Shown here: one piece after another, positions 44,698 to 56,823 of the stretch
Layout: each line of letters opens with the position of its first letter
How positions within the stretch are numbered: the first letter of the stretch is position 1
Source: Zarea fungicola
Lineage: Eukaryota > Ascomycota > Sordariomycetes > Hypocreales > Cordycipitaceae
Direction of reading: 5' to 3'
Assembly: GCA_900169235.1 (NCBI GenBank)
Contig: FWCC01000255.1
Span: forward strand, 1 to 64,000
Length of the DNA stretch: 64,000 nucleotides
Translations under genes and position numbers: made by a program
The notes under the pieces: generated by a model
Databases searched by the model: none
Told to the model about the DNA's origin: nothing
Seen by the model: the letters and a program-made list of their open reading frames with translations, nothing else

Positions 44698-47070
44698 CAT
44701 CCTTGGGCGCCTAGATTCCTTCAATACGTAACATGCCTTTGCATCCCAATTACAAACTGGCAGCCAGAAAGCGCCCAGCTCTATATTATAGGCTCAGAAC
44801 CAATTCACCACGGTAGCGAATCTAGGTATTCGTGTCCCGTTCCATGTACGCACAGTGATGCTGCGATAATTCTCCGAGCATACACACCGTCGGCGCCAAA
44901 ATATTCAGCCTACACTACCGGTAGCCTCGCCGACCAGCGACAATATGGGTAGTTCCGTGATATTGTATACATGTTGGCCATCCTTTGCCTCCGTGGGGGC
45001 GACGAGGCTGAAGCCGTTCCTCTAGAAGCAGCCACAGAATAGCACGTGTTGCCTTCAAATGAGTTATGACCAGATTTCGTGTCATGGCGCCGTTCACCGG
45101 TAATGCCCAAGTGGACCCAGTCCGATTACATTCCGTGATAGATACCCTTCTTGGCAAGATGGCGTTGACCATCAAGAACTGGACTCATTCTGCGCTGCCG
45201 ACTAAGCGACCCTCCACCTCATGTCGGCAAAGTTTCTCTACACGAGACTTGCATTTGGATGTGTTCTTATGTGACAAAAGTATCCATACCACAGCTGCCC
45301 CATCGTTTCAGGAGCCACAATAGATGAACCAATGGCATATCAATTTCGTACAAAAAGAATTTGTCGAAACCGTCTAAACTTGACAGAGCCATTGCTTTCT
45401 CGAGGGCTTGCAGTATTTTTCTAGAATCAGATAATCGCTGCCCCGGCACAAAGTCTCCAGTGCGACGATCTGTGTTCTTAATCAAGTATCCGACGGAGAT
45501 GGAAAAGGAAAATCCGCGAGAGGTGGCGAGTCCACAGCGGGGCCGTGGACCAGGTGGTTTGCAAGTCGACGCTGTCAAGACATTCGGCATAGTTCCGAGG
45601 AAGCTTCCCCACTGAAGTATGCTCTGGGCCAGAAAAGGGAATGGTGGCCGCTGCACTTAAAATAGTGTTTGGTTAAGCTCAACTTAGTCATTAGGACAAT
45701 ACAAGGATGACAACTCAATAGTTTGACCGGAGGCTATGACCGGGAACTTTACTGATCTTTGAGGGGCTTCGCATATGGTATTCCGCATATACCATCTATT
45801 TTCTCTTTCATTCTCTTTCATTCGAAACTGAGTCAGCTCCAGTTAGCTATGTTCTATTGTTGGAGTTGAGTGTAAACTTCGGCTCGGGGGTGAAAGCTGC
45901 AGAAGGTCGCTTTGATGCCGGCAACTGATTTTGGGGAGCTCAGGGGTGGCTAATTGGTTTCAAATTTATCAAGAACTAACTACCGTAAAATTACCCCCTA
46001 AAGGCTCTTGTATAATTTTGCATTCGACGTAGAAGAAAAGTCAGCCAACTTTTTACAGATTTGGGGTCGGTACTCTGTTGATGACGTCCGCAATTGCAAT
46101 CATGATGAGAGCGCAGTAGTCCACAATCCGGAAAAAAGGAAGAAAATCATCCCCGCGGGTTGTTCCTCATGGTCAACAAAATTAATTCATGGCCCAATTA
46201 GAATTAAAACTGAACCCTGTTGATCATAAACATGGCCCCACTGAGCCTGAAAGTCATGACTGTGTGGCAATGAGCGACTGAGCTTCTTCAAGGCATGAAA
46301 TACCAAAGGAAAAAAGACCGCCATGTCCGAAATTTCCCGTAACATGCACTAGAAGGTATACCGTCTATATTGATCGACAGCATCACTTCACTAGAGAAGC
46401 TATGATCAGAACCAATCTCATCAGCCTTCGGCTCACATAAGAAACAGCATATTGCAACCAAGTTGCCACGTGGTGTACTCAGCCCATTTGCTGGCTGAAG
46501 ATATTGTCTAGGTGAGTATGGAACAGAGCTGTACTTGGTATGGCTGAAGTATCAGACTGAGATTAGCGTTTCTAACAAAGCTGAGCTTGAGATATACACC
46601 GTAGCCATCGAGAACAACGAAGTTGAGTATGTAAATCGTTAATTACAACGCGTGCATGACGCGTCCACAGAATAGCTGCTACTGTGTCCAACATCAGCCG
46701 CCATCATGCTACAAGCAATCTTCAACGGCGCCGGCACCGTTGGCCGTTAGTGCTGTTCCATTCGCACTGTGGGCTGAGAGAGGCGCCGAAATGTCATTCC
46801 CGGCGCAATTGGCTCGTCGCCACATCCGTCGAACCACAATGTTGAGAGCAAAGCAGGAATAACATGGCAAGTTCCAGTTCCTGCTATCCTACTAGACGCT
46901 CTAGGGCAGGGGTTGCGACTATTGTGTACAGACCTGGTCAGACACTATTTCCTGCCAGCCGTCTTGGTTTATATATAGTAAACTTGTGGTTATAAAACTG
47001 CCCCTGTTTCGCTTGCGACATTTTTCCTTTAGATTTGTTTATTTTGTGTCAACAGTGAAATTTGCTTAAC
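44698..47070. other. Gene-poor interval
   Basis: Includes a 129-codon minus-strand frame at 45267-45656 with no recognised domain that I do not count as a gene. Confidence 0.4.
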
Positions 47071-48264
47071 ATGACTTACCTTTCCAAGTCTTCTGGCCGG
47101 GAGAAGAGAAACTGTGAAGTTCCCAAAGATAAAAAATGTTTATATTGCGGCCGAGTATCAACCAGTGCTTCCCTTGGACGACATCTCGATAGCTTCATCA
47201 AAGGAAAGGACCCTACACCTCCTGACGGTATCCATAATGTTGAAGAAATCAAGAGGACTCGAGATCAAATCACAAGACGCCGAGCGCGACGCCACACTGA
47301 GAAAAAAGCAAGAAACGCCGTGATCGATGCTTCATTAACGTCTTTTCACGGCAACGGGAATGCAACGGACCGCACACCCATAGCAGAGCGAGTATTGAGC
47401 AAAGACGTTAATCTCCAGGCCCGTTCTGATATGGAGCACAATACGACAAACGCCAATGAAACGAACCACGTCATAGAATTGGCCATGCGAGAATTCTTCG
47501 CAACTCGGGATTACTTTCATGAGACCTCCAGGGCTTGGAAAGCTAGTGATTGCTCGGCTGCTATTGGGTTAGCCACACCGCCCACAGACAGTCCAGGTAC
47601 GGCTGAAGGCCTAGGCGACCCCGAAAGTTCCACAACATGCCGCGAAAAGGATATTACTGAGCATCCCTGTGCAACTTTTGACACATGGGAGTCTCTACCT
47701 AATCAGCGGCGGTCAGAACTATGGATACTAGAGCTGACACGCCTAGTTCAGACACAGCAGAAATATGCTGAGCAACTGAAGGAGGAGAATGCAAGGCTGA
47801 TCAGTCGGCTCAACCAATGGTCGTTTGATTTTGAGCCTGCATCTCCAGCCACTGTCTCTCATGAACAGAGATCCAGCCCACTGGCATACGACTCAGGAGT
47901 ACGGGGGTTCAATGCTACGAACTGCCAGCGCGAACTTGCTACTACTATGAGTAGATCCACTACACAGGGGAAGACCTTTCTTGACTATACCCCTGGCTCA
48001 TCTTCTGGGGCAGTTGCAAAGAAGTTCATGGCTGAGACTTACAATCCTCTCGCGCAAGGACTTGTGCCACTTCCACCGTCCAACTCGAAGATTGGTCCTT
48101 CTAAGGTAGAGCAACTCTCAATGGGCTTGGAATACAGCCAAGCGAGTGAGAAAACAGTTGACTCAACCAAAGACGCAGCCAATGGTTATGCATATTTGGA
48201 AGAGACTATTGATCAAGATGCAGAGGCTGAAATGTATGACGTGGAGGACGCTGTATGGCTCTAG
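47071..48264 (+). CDS. Putative zinc-binding protein with CxxC..H motif and basic region
   Basis: Intronless, 397 aa. The N-terminus carries KKCLYCGRVSTSASLGRHLD, a C-x2-C..H arrangement like a truncated C2H2 finger, followed by SFIKGKDPTPPDGIHNVEEI and a strongly basic helix (RTRDQITRRRARRHTEKKAR). A predicted helix (MREFFATRDYFHE) and a coiled-coil segment (LVQTQQKYAEQLKEENARL) follow near residues 120-260; the C-terminal 150 residues are Ser/Thr-rich and end acidic (QDAEAEMYDVEDAVWL). The layout of zinc-binding plus basic region, coiled coil and acidic tail suggests a nuclear regulator, but that is inference. The ATG at 47071 follows an AAC context. Isolated in a gene-poor stretch. Confidence 0.7.
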   Translation: MTYLSKSSGREKRNCEVPKDKKCLYCGRVSTSASLGRHLDSFIKGKDPTPPDGIHNVEEIKRTRDQITRRRARRHTEKKARNAVIDASLTSFHGNGNATDRTPIAERVLSKDVNLQARSDMEHNTTNANETNHVIELAMREFFATRDYFHETSRAWKASDCSAAIGLATPPTDSPGTAEGLGDPESSTTCREKDITEHPCATFDTWESLPNQRRSELWILELTRLVQTQQKYAEQLKEENARLISRLNQWSFDFEPASPATVSHEQRSSPLAYDSGVRGFNATNCQRELATTMSRSTTQGKTFLDYTPGSSSGAVAKKFMAETYNPLAQGLVPLPPSNSKIGPSKVEQLSMGLEYSQASEKTVDSTKDAANGYAYLEETIDQDAEAEMYDVEDAVWL

Positions 48265-50215
48265 CTTTAAAACATAGCTATTGATAGGTTCGGCAATGTG
48301 TCAAACACTAGTAGCAACCAGACAGAGAAGAACGATTAAATATGACGGCACATGTATATGAAGGATCATAGGCTCATGAACGAGGATAAAGAGTGCTAAA
48401 AAGGTTAATTGGTAAAGGACAAGAAAAAGGAACATTCAATTTGCAATAATGCGGAACGATAGTTCCGAGGACCAGCGCAGACCTTCCGTGGCGACTTGAC
48501 TCCCTAAGAAATTGGGCGCCTGAAGACCATCCGGCTATGTGTCAAGCCAGCAATGCCCATTGAGGCCACTGCCAACCACCATAGAGCCGTCCCAATAGAC
48601 CATGTTTATAACGTTTCTTCAATTATGAGATAGTATCTATTCAGCCAGCAATATGCCAGACATCGTGGCCTAACGAGATTGTGGAATGTGCAAAACAAGA
48701 AATTGTTGGTCATGTTTGGCCATTCCCTTATTCAAGAAGTCGGCGTGGGATACGTATTTGCCCAGCGGATAGCAGAGCTCCTAGCAACCCAGACGTATAC
48801 GCGTCGGTACCGCGGAATCTAGCGACACTGCAAGGCTTCTACCGATATTCCACGGTCCATTATGGATACATAAACCACTACGCAGTATGCTTACACGCTT
48901 AGGGGTGAAAGAAGGATTTTCTCCGCGGATCCTGCTTGTGGGACTATACGAAAATGGCAAAAAGGCATGTTAAGTTGGATCACTAATCATCCACTTTGTG
49001 CACTAAAAGCTGCCCATTTATGAGATCCAACTGGCAATCAACACTAACCATCACTAGCTAGGTATCCGACAACAACAGTAACCGTCTTTACCGTGTTTGC
49101 CGTATTTACCGGGATAGAAAAAACTTTAGACCGCTACAATGCCCAGCGTCCTGACAGCTTTAATGACTCGACTTTGATGCATTTTCATGACATGCACTGA
49201 GTCGCCGTGCCCAACTTCTTCCTCGAACCCATTTCGACCCGCTCTGACAGTCGCCATGTGTTTTGGTTTATCTGATGGAGCTGTCAATGTTGTCGGGTTT
49301 CCATTGCCGAGGCACGCACCACCAAATGAGAGGAAAGGCACTCAGTCATTTGAACTACCACTGTCCTGTTAGGAAAGATAATCTCATTTTTGAATATATC
49401 ATTGAGAGGGCGGTAGGGCTTGGTTAAACATACCCCTACCCTCTGATAAATTAATGCATGGTGGAGCTTTATATCCATATCTGCTTGTTACATTAACTTG
49501 GCAACCTTCTCACCGAGAACTATATCCCATGAACCACATAGTAATATGTGTTTAATTTTTAAAAAAATATTGGCAGCCCAGGTTGCAGAATGCAGCAACG
49601 TACTCGTGCTGCTTCATGTTTCTAAGCTCCAATTACATTTTCACTAGGCGCTGTAGTGGAGAACGGGAATCGCTTGGAAGTATGGAGCAACGTGCTGCTT
49701 TTGAGTTACAGGCTGAAGCAATAACTGCTGAGATTGCAGGTTGCCTGGTCGTCGAGGCGTGGACTAATTTCTCATCACTTCTCTGCTAAAAATACTACAA
49801 GTATGTATAGTATCAATGTCTAGCGTTGGCCTGCGCATGTACAAGCCGGGATTGAAAGTCCAATTTTATGAAACGACTACACGGAAGCTGCACCCTTTGT
49901 GAGAAGGCGTGTACTGGTACAGTAGGCGATCAGGGCTTCTTGGATCAACGCTTTTTTGGCGAGCAAGGGGGTGGAGTGAGTAAGAGTGGCGTCTGCACCA
50001 GATTCCGTTTCTGGCTAATAACGTTGGCAATACCGGCTTGGCCCAGAATCCAGCCTGAGCTAGCTTGTTAGGAAAAATAGTCTTGGGGAATTAATAAATG
50101 ACCGCATACACCCGCCACGACAGGTCCCGCCTAATGCCGCCGACCACAGACTCCCGACGTTCTCTTTCACTTTACCCATTATTCATCATAACCACAACAC
50201 CAGGATCCGATTCCA
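48265..50215. other. Gene-poor interval
   Basis: No supported coding region; short repeats of TTTACCG near 49080-49110 only. Confidence 0.4.
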
Positions 50216-52212
50216 ATGAACATTGCTCAATATGCGTGTCTTGGCTGCCGCGAGGCCAAGCGAAAATGCGACCGCGTCACCCCAGAGTGCACGCTCTGCC
50301 AATTGTATACTACCCAATAGAAAGTCAAATCGCCCTCGACCTGCCAAGCTAATTATTTTATCAAAGAAAAGATATCCCATGCGTCTATGTCAGGCGCAAG
50401 AAGCGCAGCACCTTCCGTTCCAAGCCCTCCAACGGCTTGAACTCGCCACCGCAGATACCCCAGCTTCCGAATACGCCGAGCCCGTCGCAAGCCAGCAGTA
50501 CGCAGAGCACGCATATCCTAGAGGCCTATGTGGGCGAGATCCAGCAGCAGAACATTGTCGCGGAGCATTTTCTCGATCCGGAAATATTTAAACATTCTTT
50601 GCTCCAGCTGCCAGCGCTACAGATCGACTCGGTCTTGACCAACGAGATTTCGAGTGCGGTGGGCAGCATCAGGGACATTCAAACCACGGCGCAGAGATAC
50701 TTTGCCACTGTGCACATCTGGATGCCCATTGTTTCCAAGATTCAGTTCTCTGGGATGCTTCTTAGACGGCTCACGCACAACCGCGCAGAGGTGCATCTGT
50801 TGATTCTCGCGATGCGACTGAGCAGCGACATTGTTTCATCGCCGCGATCGGAGCTCTACGAGATGACCAAGTGGTACCAGCACAATGTGGAGAATTCAGG
50901 CATTCTTTCGCTCCTGGTCCTTCAGGCGAATGTTTTAATCACCTGCTACGAATTCGGCCACGGCATCTACCCAGCTGCTTTTTTGTCTATTGCGCGCTGT
51001 GCGCGTTATGCCGCGGCTCTGGCGGTTGACAGCACAATCACGGACAATGTTGAACCGAAAGCGCAGGGGCTGGACCAGGAAGAATGCCGCCGCGTTTGGT
51101 GGGCCATCTTGGCACTTGACAGGTAAGGGTTTTTTTATGTTTGATGCCTTGTTGATTCTTAAACATTTCTGCTCCGTCCACTCTTCAGCAAACTAACAAT
51201 TCATCGCAATTCAGGTTCATGAGCCTACCTGACCCCAAGCGCCGACTGGTTACGCCAGACCCTGATTCGACGAGCTACATCCCAAATGATGATAGAAAGT
51301 GGGATGATGGAGTAAGTCATCGTTGACTGATGGTTATGCAGTTCGTTGGAACAGGTTTGCTAACACCGGTATCTGCTTCAGACTGCTGTTCTTAAATCCG
51401 CGCACAGACTAAACACTGCCGATGATCTTGAGCTCGGGCGCTTTGCCCGTCTCTGCCAGACGGCACACTTGTTAAGCCTGGTAATAAGAGCCATCGCAGA
51501 GGGCTCCGACGAGGTTGCGCAGCTGCGGCGCACGCTTTACGCTTTGGTGAACGTAAGCAAGCTGGAGGCGGACACCCGTGGCATTGAGCCCTGTACACAA
51601 TTGGTTGCGACTTATGGGTATGTAAAAGAACCTACTGACCGTAGATTTTGAACAATCTAACAAGTTTCAAAGTGCGATTCTTGTTCTAGAGAACCCCAAC
51701 CCGTTTCAGAATGGATCTCCGCCGCCGTGGCCTTTCTATGGCGACGATGCTCTTTCCCTCGAGAGTTCTTCGGTGCTCGATGCTCTCATCAAATCAGCCG
51801 AGAAGATTTCCAGATTGTATGACTGTTTTGGCGACAAGTTGTCGCCATTCATTCTCTTTGTCAGCTACAAAGCCGCTTCGATTTTTCTCGAGCGCGCCTT
51901 TGTTGAAAACACAGATGGGGACGCCGTGTATCATCTTGCTATGCTCAAGAATTTCCTGAAACTGCTATCCGGGAGGTGGCTCGTAGCTGGTAAGATTCTC
52001 ACCAGTTATTCACTTCTTTTTGTTCTCCCTTCCTCTCATTTCCACTCCCATCTTTTCTTGTCTCTACCAGGCGCTGTTGTCAGTTTCTCTTGTGTAAGCT
52101 AACCGGTCACACAGATGCATACTTGTCCTTGCTGGAACGACGTCAGACACTCTTAGAACTCCATCAGTTCGTACCTTCAGATATTGACATGTCCCTTCAA
52201 GCGGTGATCTGA
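50216..52212 (+). CDS. Zn2Cys6 fungal transcription factor
   Basis: Six exons: 50216-50304, 50367-51122, 51215-51311, 51382-51617, 51673-51989 and 52115-52212; 530 aa. The zinc cluster is C8-x2-C11-x6-C18-x6-C25-x2-C28-x6-C35, with the first intron falling just after C28 (TLCQL-KDIPCVYVRRKKR). A Pro/Ser-rich linker leads to the fungal-specific transcription factor domain (PF04082-like): YFATVHIWMPIVSKIQF, LLIL.MRL, CYEFGHGIYPAAFLSIARCARYAAAL, EECRRVWWAILALDRF and SLPDPKRRLVTPDPDS. The end is typical (DAYLSLLERRQTLLELHQF). Phases agree at all five junctions. Nuclear DNA-binding regulator; targets unknown since the neighbouring 2 kb on each side are empty. Confidence 0.92.
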
Positions 52213-55200
52213 GATGATGACGACACTTTGGTGCCCAAAGATAATGTCAGTTACGTCATACAAGCAACTGTCACTTTGGGAGCAAAAGTTTGACTGTGAG
52301 TTTCTTGGTGAGCTCAACAAACGGCACAGCATGTCGGTAATAGTCGATAAAATGCACACGGCATCACGTGCTGTCAAGGCCCAAGTCCTGTCGGCTCTCC
52401 GAAACCAGCCACCTTTCCGGGCAACGGCTAGTCCAGTATCACTGGATTAGACAAGCCATGGACAATTCTAGCACGTCGCATTCTGACACCATGAATCTCA
52501 CTCCTGTCTCGGCGTTGCGGCGTGCGATAGTATTTCTGGTGGTACGTGTATGGGACCGCGTGAAGATGGCAGCGACTGGCGACAGTCGACTGATCTCCAA
52601 GTAATCGTCGGCGAGTGGAGGTCTTGGTATAGCGGTGCTAACGAGTCCACGATCTAATATGCTCACGACATGATTCGATTAAGAGGATATTAGCCCAGGA
52701 GTATCACTATTCAAGCAACGACGGCCTCCTGTGGTGGCCGCCCCTGCCACGCATTGGTTCTCTTTTTTGCCTGCAATTGCCCATCGATCAGCGTCTGCTA
52801 TTAATTAACTTTTCGAGAGAGGGCATGCGAAAGAAGGGCAAAAAATGAAACAGAGAGTGTTGAATAGGCTGACAACTAGCGAATATTCACAAGTGTGGTT
52901 CTAATGTGGACAGCTGTACGGGGATTTGCCTAGTCGAGACTAGAAACCGAGCTCAAATGATCCAAGAACCGAGCAACCTAGTTCAGGGTGCAATATCCGT
53001 TGTCTCAAATCCAGCCGGACAAACGCCTTGGCAACTCTGGCAAGATATCCGAGGAATTTTCAGAAGCTAGACTTACGGAGCCTTTGCAAACTGGCCTTGA
53101 AGCGACACAACTTGGAGCAAACATTTGCCGCCAAGTGGAATATTGCTTCTGGAACACTGCCATTCTTAGAAAGGTTGACAGAGTCCCTACGAAGGTGATA
53201 ACCTGCTCGGCTGAGTGTCAGAATTGTCACGACGATGTCGAAGGAGGAAATGGAACAATCTTCATCGATATGCACAGCTAACTAAGCAATTCTGGGCATG
53301 CGCAAGAGCATGGATTGGGAAGGGGAAGAGATGCGAAACGGGAAAGCATGTCGTTATGCTCGGCACGCAGGTCTTGTCTATGTATGGAGGTGCCAATGGA
53401 GCACCCGGATTGCCAAGTGAGGGTCGAAATTGTATGTGTTGGGGTCAGAACGTTGCTTGCCGTCTCTGTGGCAATTTATATGAAGATCACTGGTCCTGCT
53501 AATCAGCTTGTTTAACGGCAAGAGACGGCCGTGTACACAACCTTTTATGGCCAGTTTAATACTGATACGACGAGAGTTTACAAGACCTACCCGACCCTCT
53601 TAGTTATGGCGTGTTGGAAGTCTCAATCCCAGTGGCCTAGGTAGCAACGTGAACGATCAACAAATGGTCCGTCGCTATTACATTGCATATTTCCGGTGCA
53701 CATATTTCATCAAATCCATTACAGTTATGCTCAAAATCCATGTAACCTGCAGTAGTAGTGGGTTGCTCAGATCTCTTATGGAGAGGAAAAGGAGTTGCTA
53801 AGCTGAAGTATTCAGAATGTTGTTCAGTTTGTCATACTTGGCGCTTCTTACATCATGGTCGAATTTCTCCCGTTTTAGAACAGCAGCTCGCGAGCTTGCC
53901 CGTCGCAACTTGTCTCCCCGGGTCGAAATCGCTGGCAAGGATTAAGGGTCAAATGCTGCATTGACAAGAATTTCACCTGCGTAAAATTGAATGCTGCCGT
54001 GACTGATTTCATTTGAATTAAATTTTTCATCGCTTACAGATTTCTTTAGAGGCAAAACGCGGCCAGAAGAGCGTTGACTGCCTGCCTTTACTTACCTTGG
54101 TGCACAATGTAATGTTTAAACTCTGGTAGAGTTTTGGATGTGAGTCACGTAACTGAGTCTATCACCATTTCTCACAATTCCAAGTTGTCCTGTTCCGTAC
54201 AGGTCTCACCCATCTTGATCCGCTCGATTCTCACTGCACAATCGTGGCGCTTTAAGGAGCGCAGCTAAAGCCGCCAGTGGGCCAGGACAGGAGGAGCCAC
54301 ACGCTTGACATTGCCTGATAGAAACGCTAAATGAATAAAGGAAGAGAAAATTGAGTTGCTGATCAAATGGATGCGACTGTCACTCAAGCACCCCAATACA
54401 ACTTACTGCGCTAGAGTTGTTTGGCGATGGCTTGTTCGCGACTTGACGGTTTTTTGACCTACCTTAGAACGTAAGAGCAATCAGTTAACCTTCAGTAACG
54501 AGGTACGACTTGTCAGTACTCCGCATCCAGCGCTTGGAACCTTTGGAGGCAGGTATTCATCGATGTCAAGCTCTGAGAACTGGCCAGCGAGACAGGATGC
54601 TCCACTCCAGCAGTAATAATCTGCATTTTCGGAAGCCTCAGCGGAGAATCAAGGTTGATCAGTAATTCATCAAATAAATATATGCTTAAAATATAAGGCT
54701 GACAAAACCCAAGGAATGGCCCAACCCGGATGACTTTCCGCGACTCGGCGAAGCTTGGTGGGGTCTCGCTCAGGGGCTATGTATTGACTGAGCTGGTTCA
54801 AGAACCCACATTTGGCGACGTAGCAGATGTAGTGGCATTTATTGACATGAGTAGTCGAACGTGGTTGTATATTAGTCCTTCCTCATCAATTGGCAACTAG
54901 TTCAGCATCTGGAGAGTACGGAGTAGGGCAACATTCAACGCGTTTATTTCATTACGCTGGAATATCTTGAGGAAATTACGCCGTTGACAACAAGTATTTG
55001 TCTGAGAAACTGTCAAATTGTGGCTTCCCAACCCACACTTGCCGCTAAAATAGCTCCAATACTGGAGGAAGACCACGCAAGCCATGACGCAAGCTATGCA
55101 GGAACCCTGCATTTTGACGGATGTTGAACCAGAACCGGTCAGGGGCAGACATATTATCCCCTCAAGTCAGCAGTCTGGCCAATCTATTCATCACGTATCG

Positions 55201-55635
55201 CTTTTTGAAAATATGCCACTATTGTCGAGACTCACACTCCACACGGCGGTGAGGAATCTCTCAAATGCTTGGCAATGAGCGTGGGGGCGCACGGCTTGGC
55301 AAATATTATTTCCTGCCGCTAGAAATCAGACGATGCTGACAGCCACCTCGGTGAATCCTTAGTGGGTTGCGCTTGGACTCCCGCGACAGCCAATAGTGAC
55401 AGTTCCCACAAGTTTCAGAGTCGAGCCATGAGCCGAGCCATGAGCCGAGCCATGAGCCGAGCCATGAGTTTCGAGTAACTATGAGCAACGCATGCGGTTA
55501 CAGATTTTGTTCCGTTGACCATTGACCACGTAAATGCAGAAATCTGCTCCATCTCGTAGGATGATGTGGCGCTGTAATTGGAGGCACTGTTGCAGAAAGT
55601 GCCGTTGAGCAAGTACATGATAGAATGACTTGCAT
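52213..55635. other. Long gene-poor interval
   Basis: 3.4 kb without recognisable genes. It includes the 12-bp tandem repeat at 55422-55469. Confidence 0.4.
55422..55469. repeat. 12-bp tandem repeat, four units
   Basis: CGAGCCATGAGC repeated four times, the last unit ending T instead of C. Confidence 0.9.
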
Positions 55636-56823
55636 TCAAATGAGATTGCCCTTGTTGATTCGGGCGATATTGTCCTCATCAATACCTTTGCCTCGATGCG
55701 TGTGGCTCCAGTATGTGATTGACATGCTGCCCTTGTCGTGAACATGGAGATTCTCTTTGCAGCGCGTGGAGTTGAATGAGTCGCTCTCGGCAGAGCAAGA
55801 CTCTCTGTTTTCTTCGATACTCCAGTCAAAGGGATAAACCATATGGCCAGGGAGCAGAAAGACTGGATCAGATGTGGCATTGCACGAAGCAGCATACCGG
55901 ACAATGTTTTCTTGCAGTGCGATCGGTCCCGTCCACTGTTCCGGGGACGGATAGTCGTACCACAGTCGATGAAGGAGACTTCTGCTTTTCTTCACCTCAG
56001 CCTGCGCAAATCGCAGTGGATGTAGGAAAAAGGGATGGTTAGGAGATGCTGCCATCCATGCATTGGGTATATGGTGCGCAAAGCTTTCGTTTGAGCCCAT
56101 CCGACCAAAGATGGCGCTTCGGCGAGGTTCATGACGAGAATTTGGCAAAGTGGCTGGATTGTACGCAGCAATTGACTCGACTGTTGGACGTAAGCAATCT
56201 GTATCCAAATCGGCGTACACACTGTTGGCAACTCGTTAGCAAACGACATCAACACTGAGCTTGAGAGGGAGAGATTACCCGCCAAAAATAAACATGTACA
56301 CGTTGCGAGCCAAGTCTGCTCTGTAGATGTTACTGGGCAGGCTTAAATATGTGTCGACAAGCCATGGAGTGTATGACTTGACGAGTGTTAGGTTATCTTC
56401 ATCAGTCCACAGCACCCATTCCCAGTCGGGATGTTGCCGCCGGCAGGAGTCGCTCCATTGCTCAAACTTAATCGGCAACGCTGATGACTTCCAGCTTTGG
56501 TGCAACAATTTGGGGATACCAGTCCCCAGTGGCTTGCCCCGACAAAGGAGTTCGGCAGCTGATAGCGCCGATGCTCCCTTCTTTTGTGTCTGTGTTTTTG
56601 ACTGGCTTGACTGGGGCAACAGCGGGCAGTTCAAGGACTTTGGGGGGTACTTGATCTCAACTCTTTCGGAGCAGATCGGCTTCCTTCTGGATAATGCAAC
56701 CCAGAATATGATTGAGGCAATTATCAGAATGGACATAACGCGCACACGACGTTGCCGACGCAGACTTTGACTGTATGCCATTTTAAAGTAGTTTAGTCTG
56801 TGGTCGTTGGTAAGTCCTTTCAT
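55636..56823 (-). CDS. GT32-type glycosyltransferase (Och1/Sur1-like DXD sugar transferase)
   Basis: Two minus-strand exons, 56823-56279 and 56221-55636, with a 57-bp intron; 376 aa. Type II membrane topology: a short basic cytosolic tail (RRQRRVRV), one helix (about residues 30-46), then a luminal stem and catalytic domain. Signatures of PF04488 are present: IPKLLHQSWKSS, WEWVLWTDEDN, NIYRADLARNVYMFIFGG and, after the splice, VYADLDTD with the DXD metal/nucleotide-sugar site at D186-L-D188. Later blocks are GRMGSNESFAHHIPNAWMAASPNHPFF and TGPIALQENIV. It probably adds mannose to N-glycans or sphingolipids in the Golgi. The ATG at 56781 (MAYSQSLRR) is an equally good start. Confidence 0.9.

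Noticed and set aside
45267..45656. 129-codon minus-strand frame as a gene
   Set aside because: No recognisable motif, no splice partners and no codon bias; kept only as a remark.
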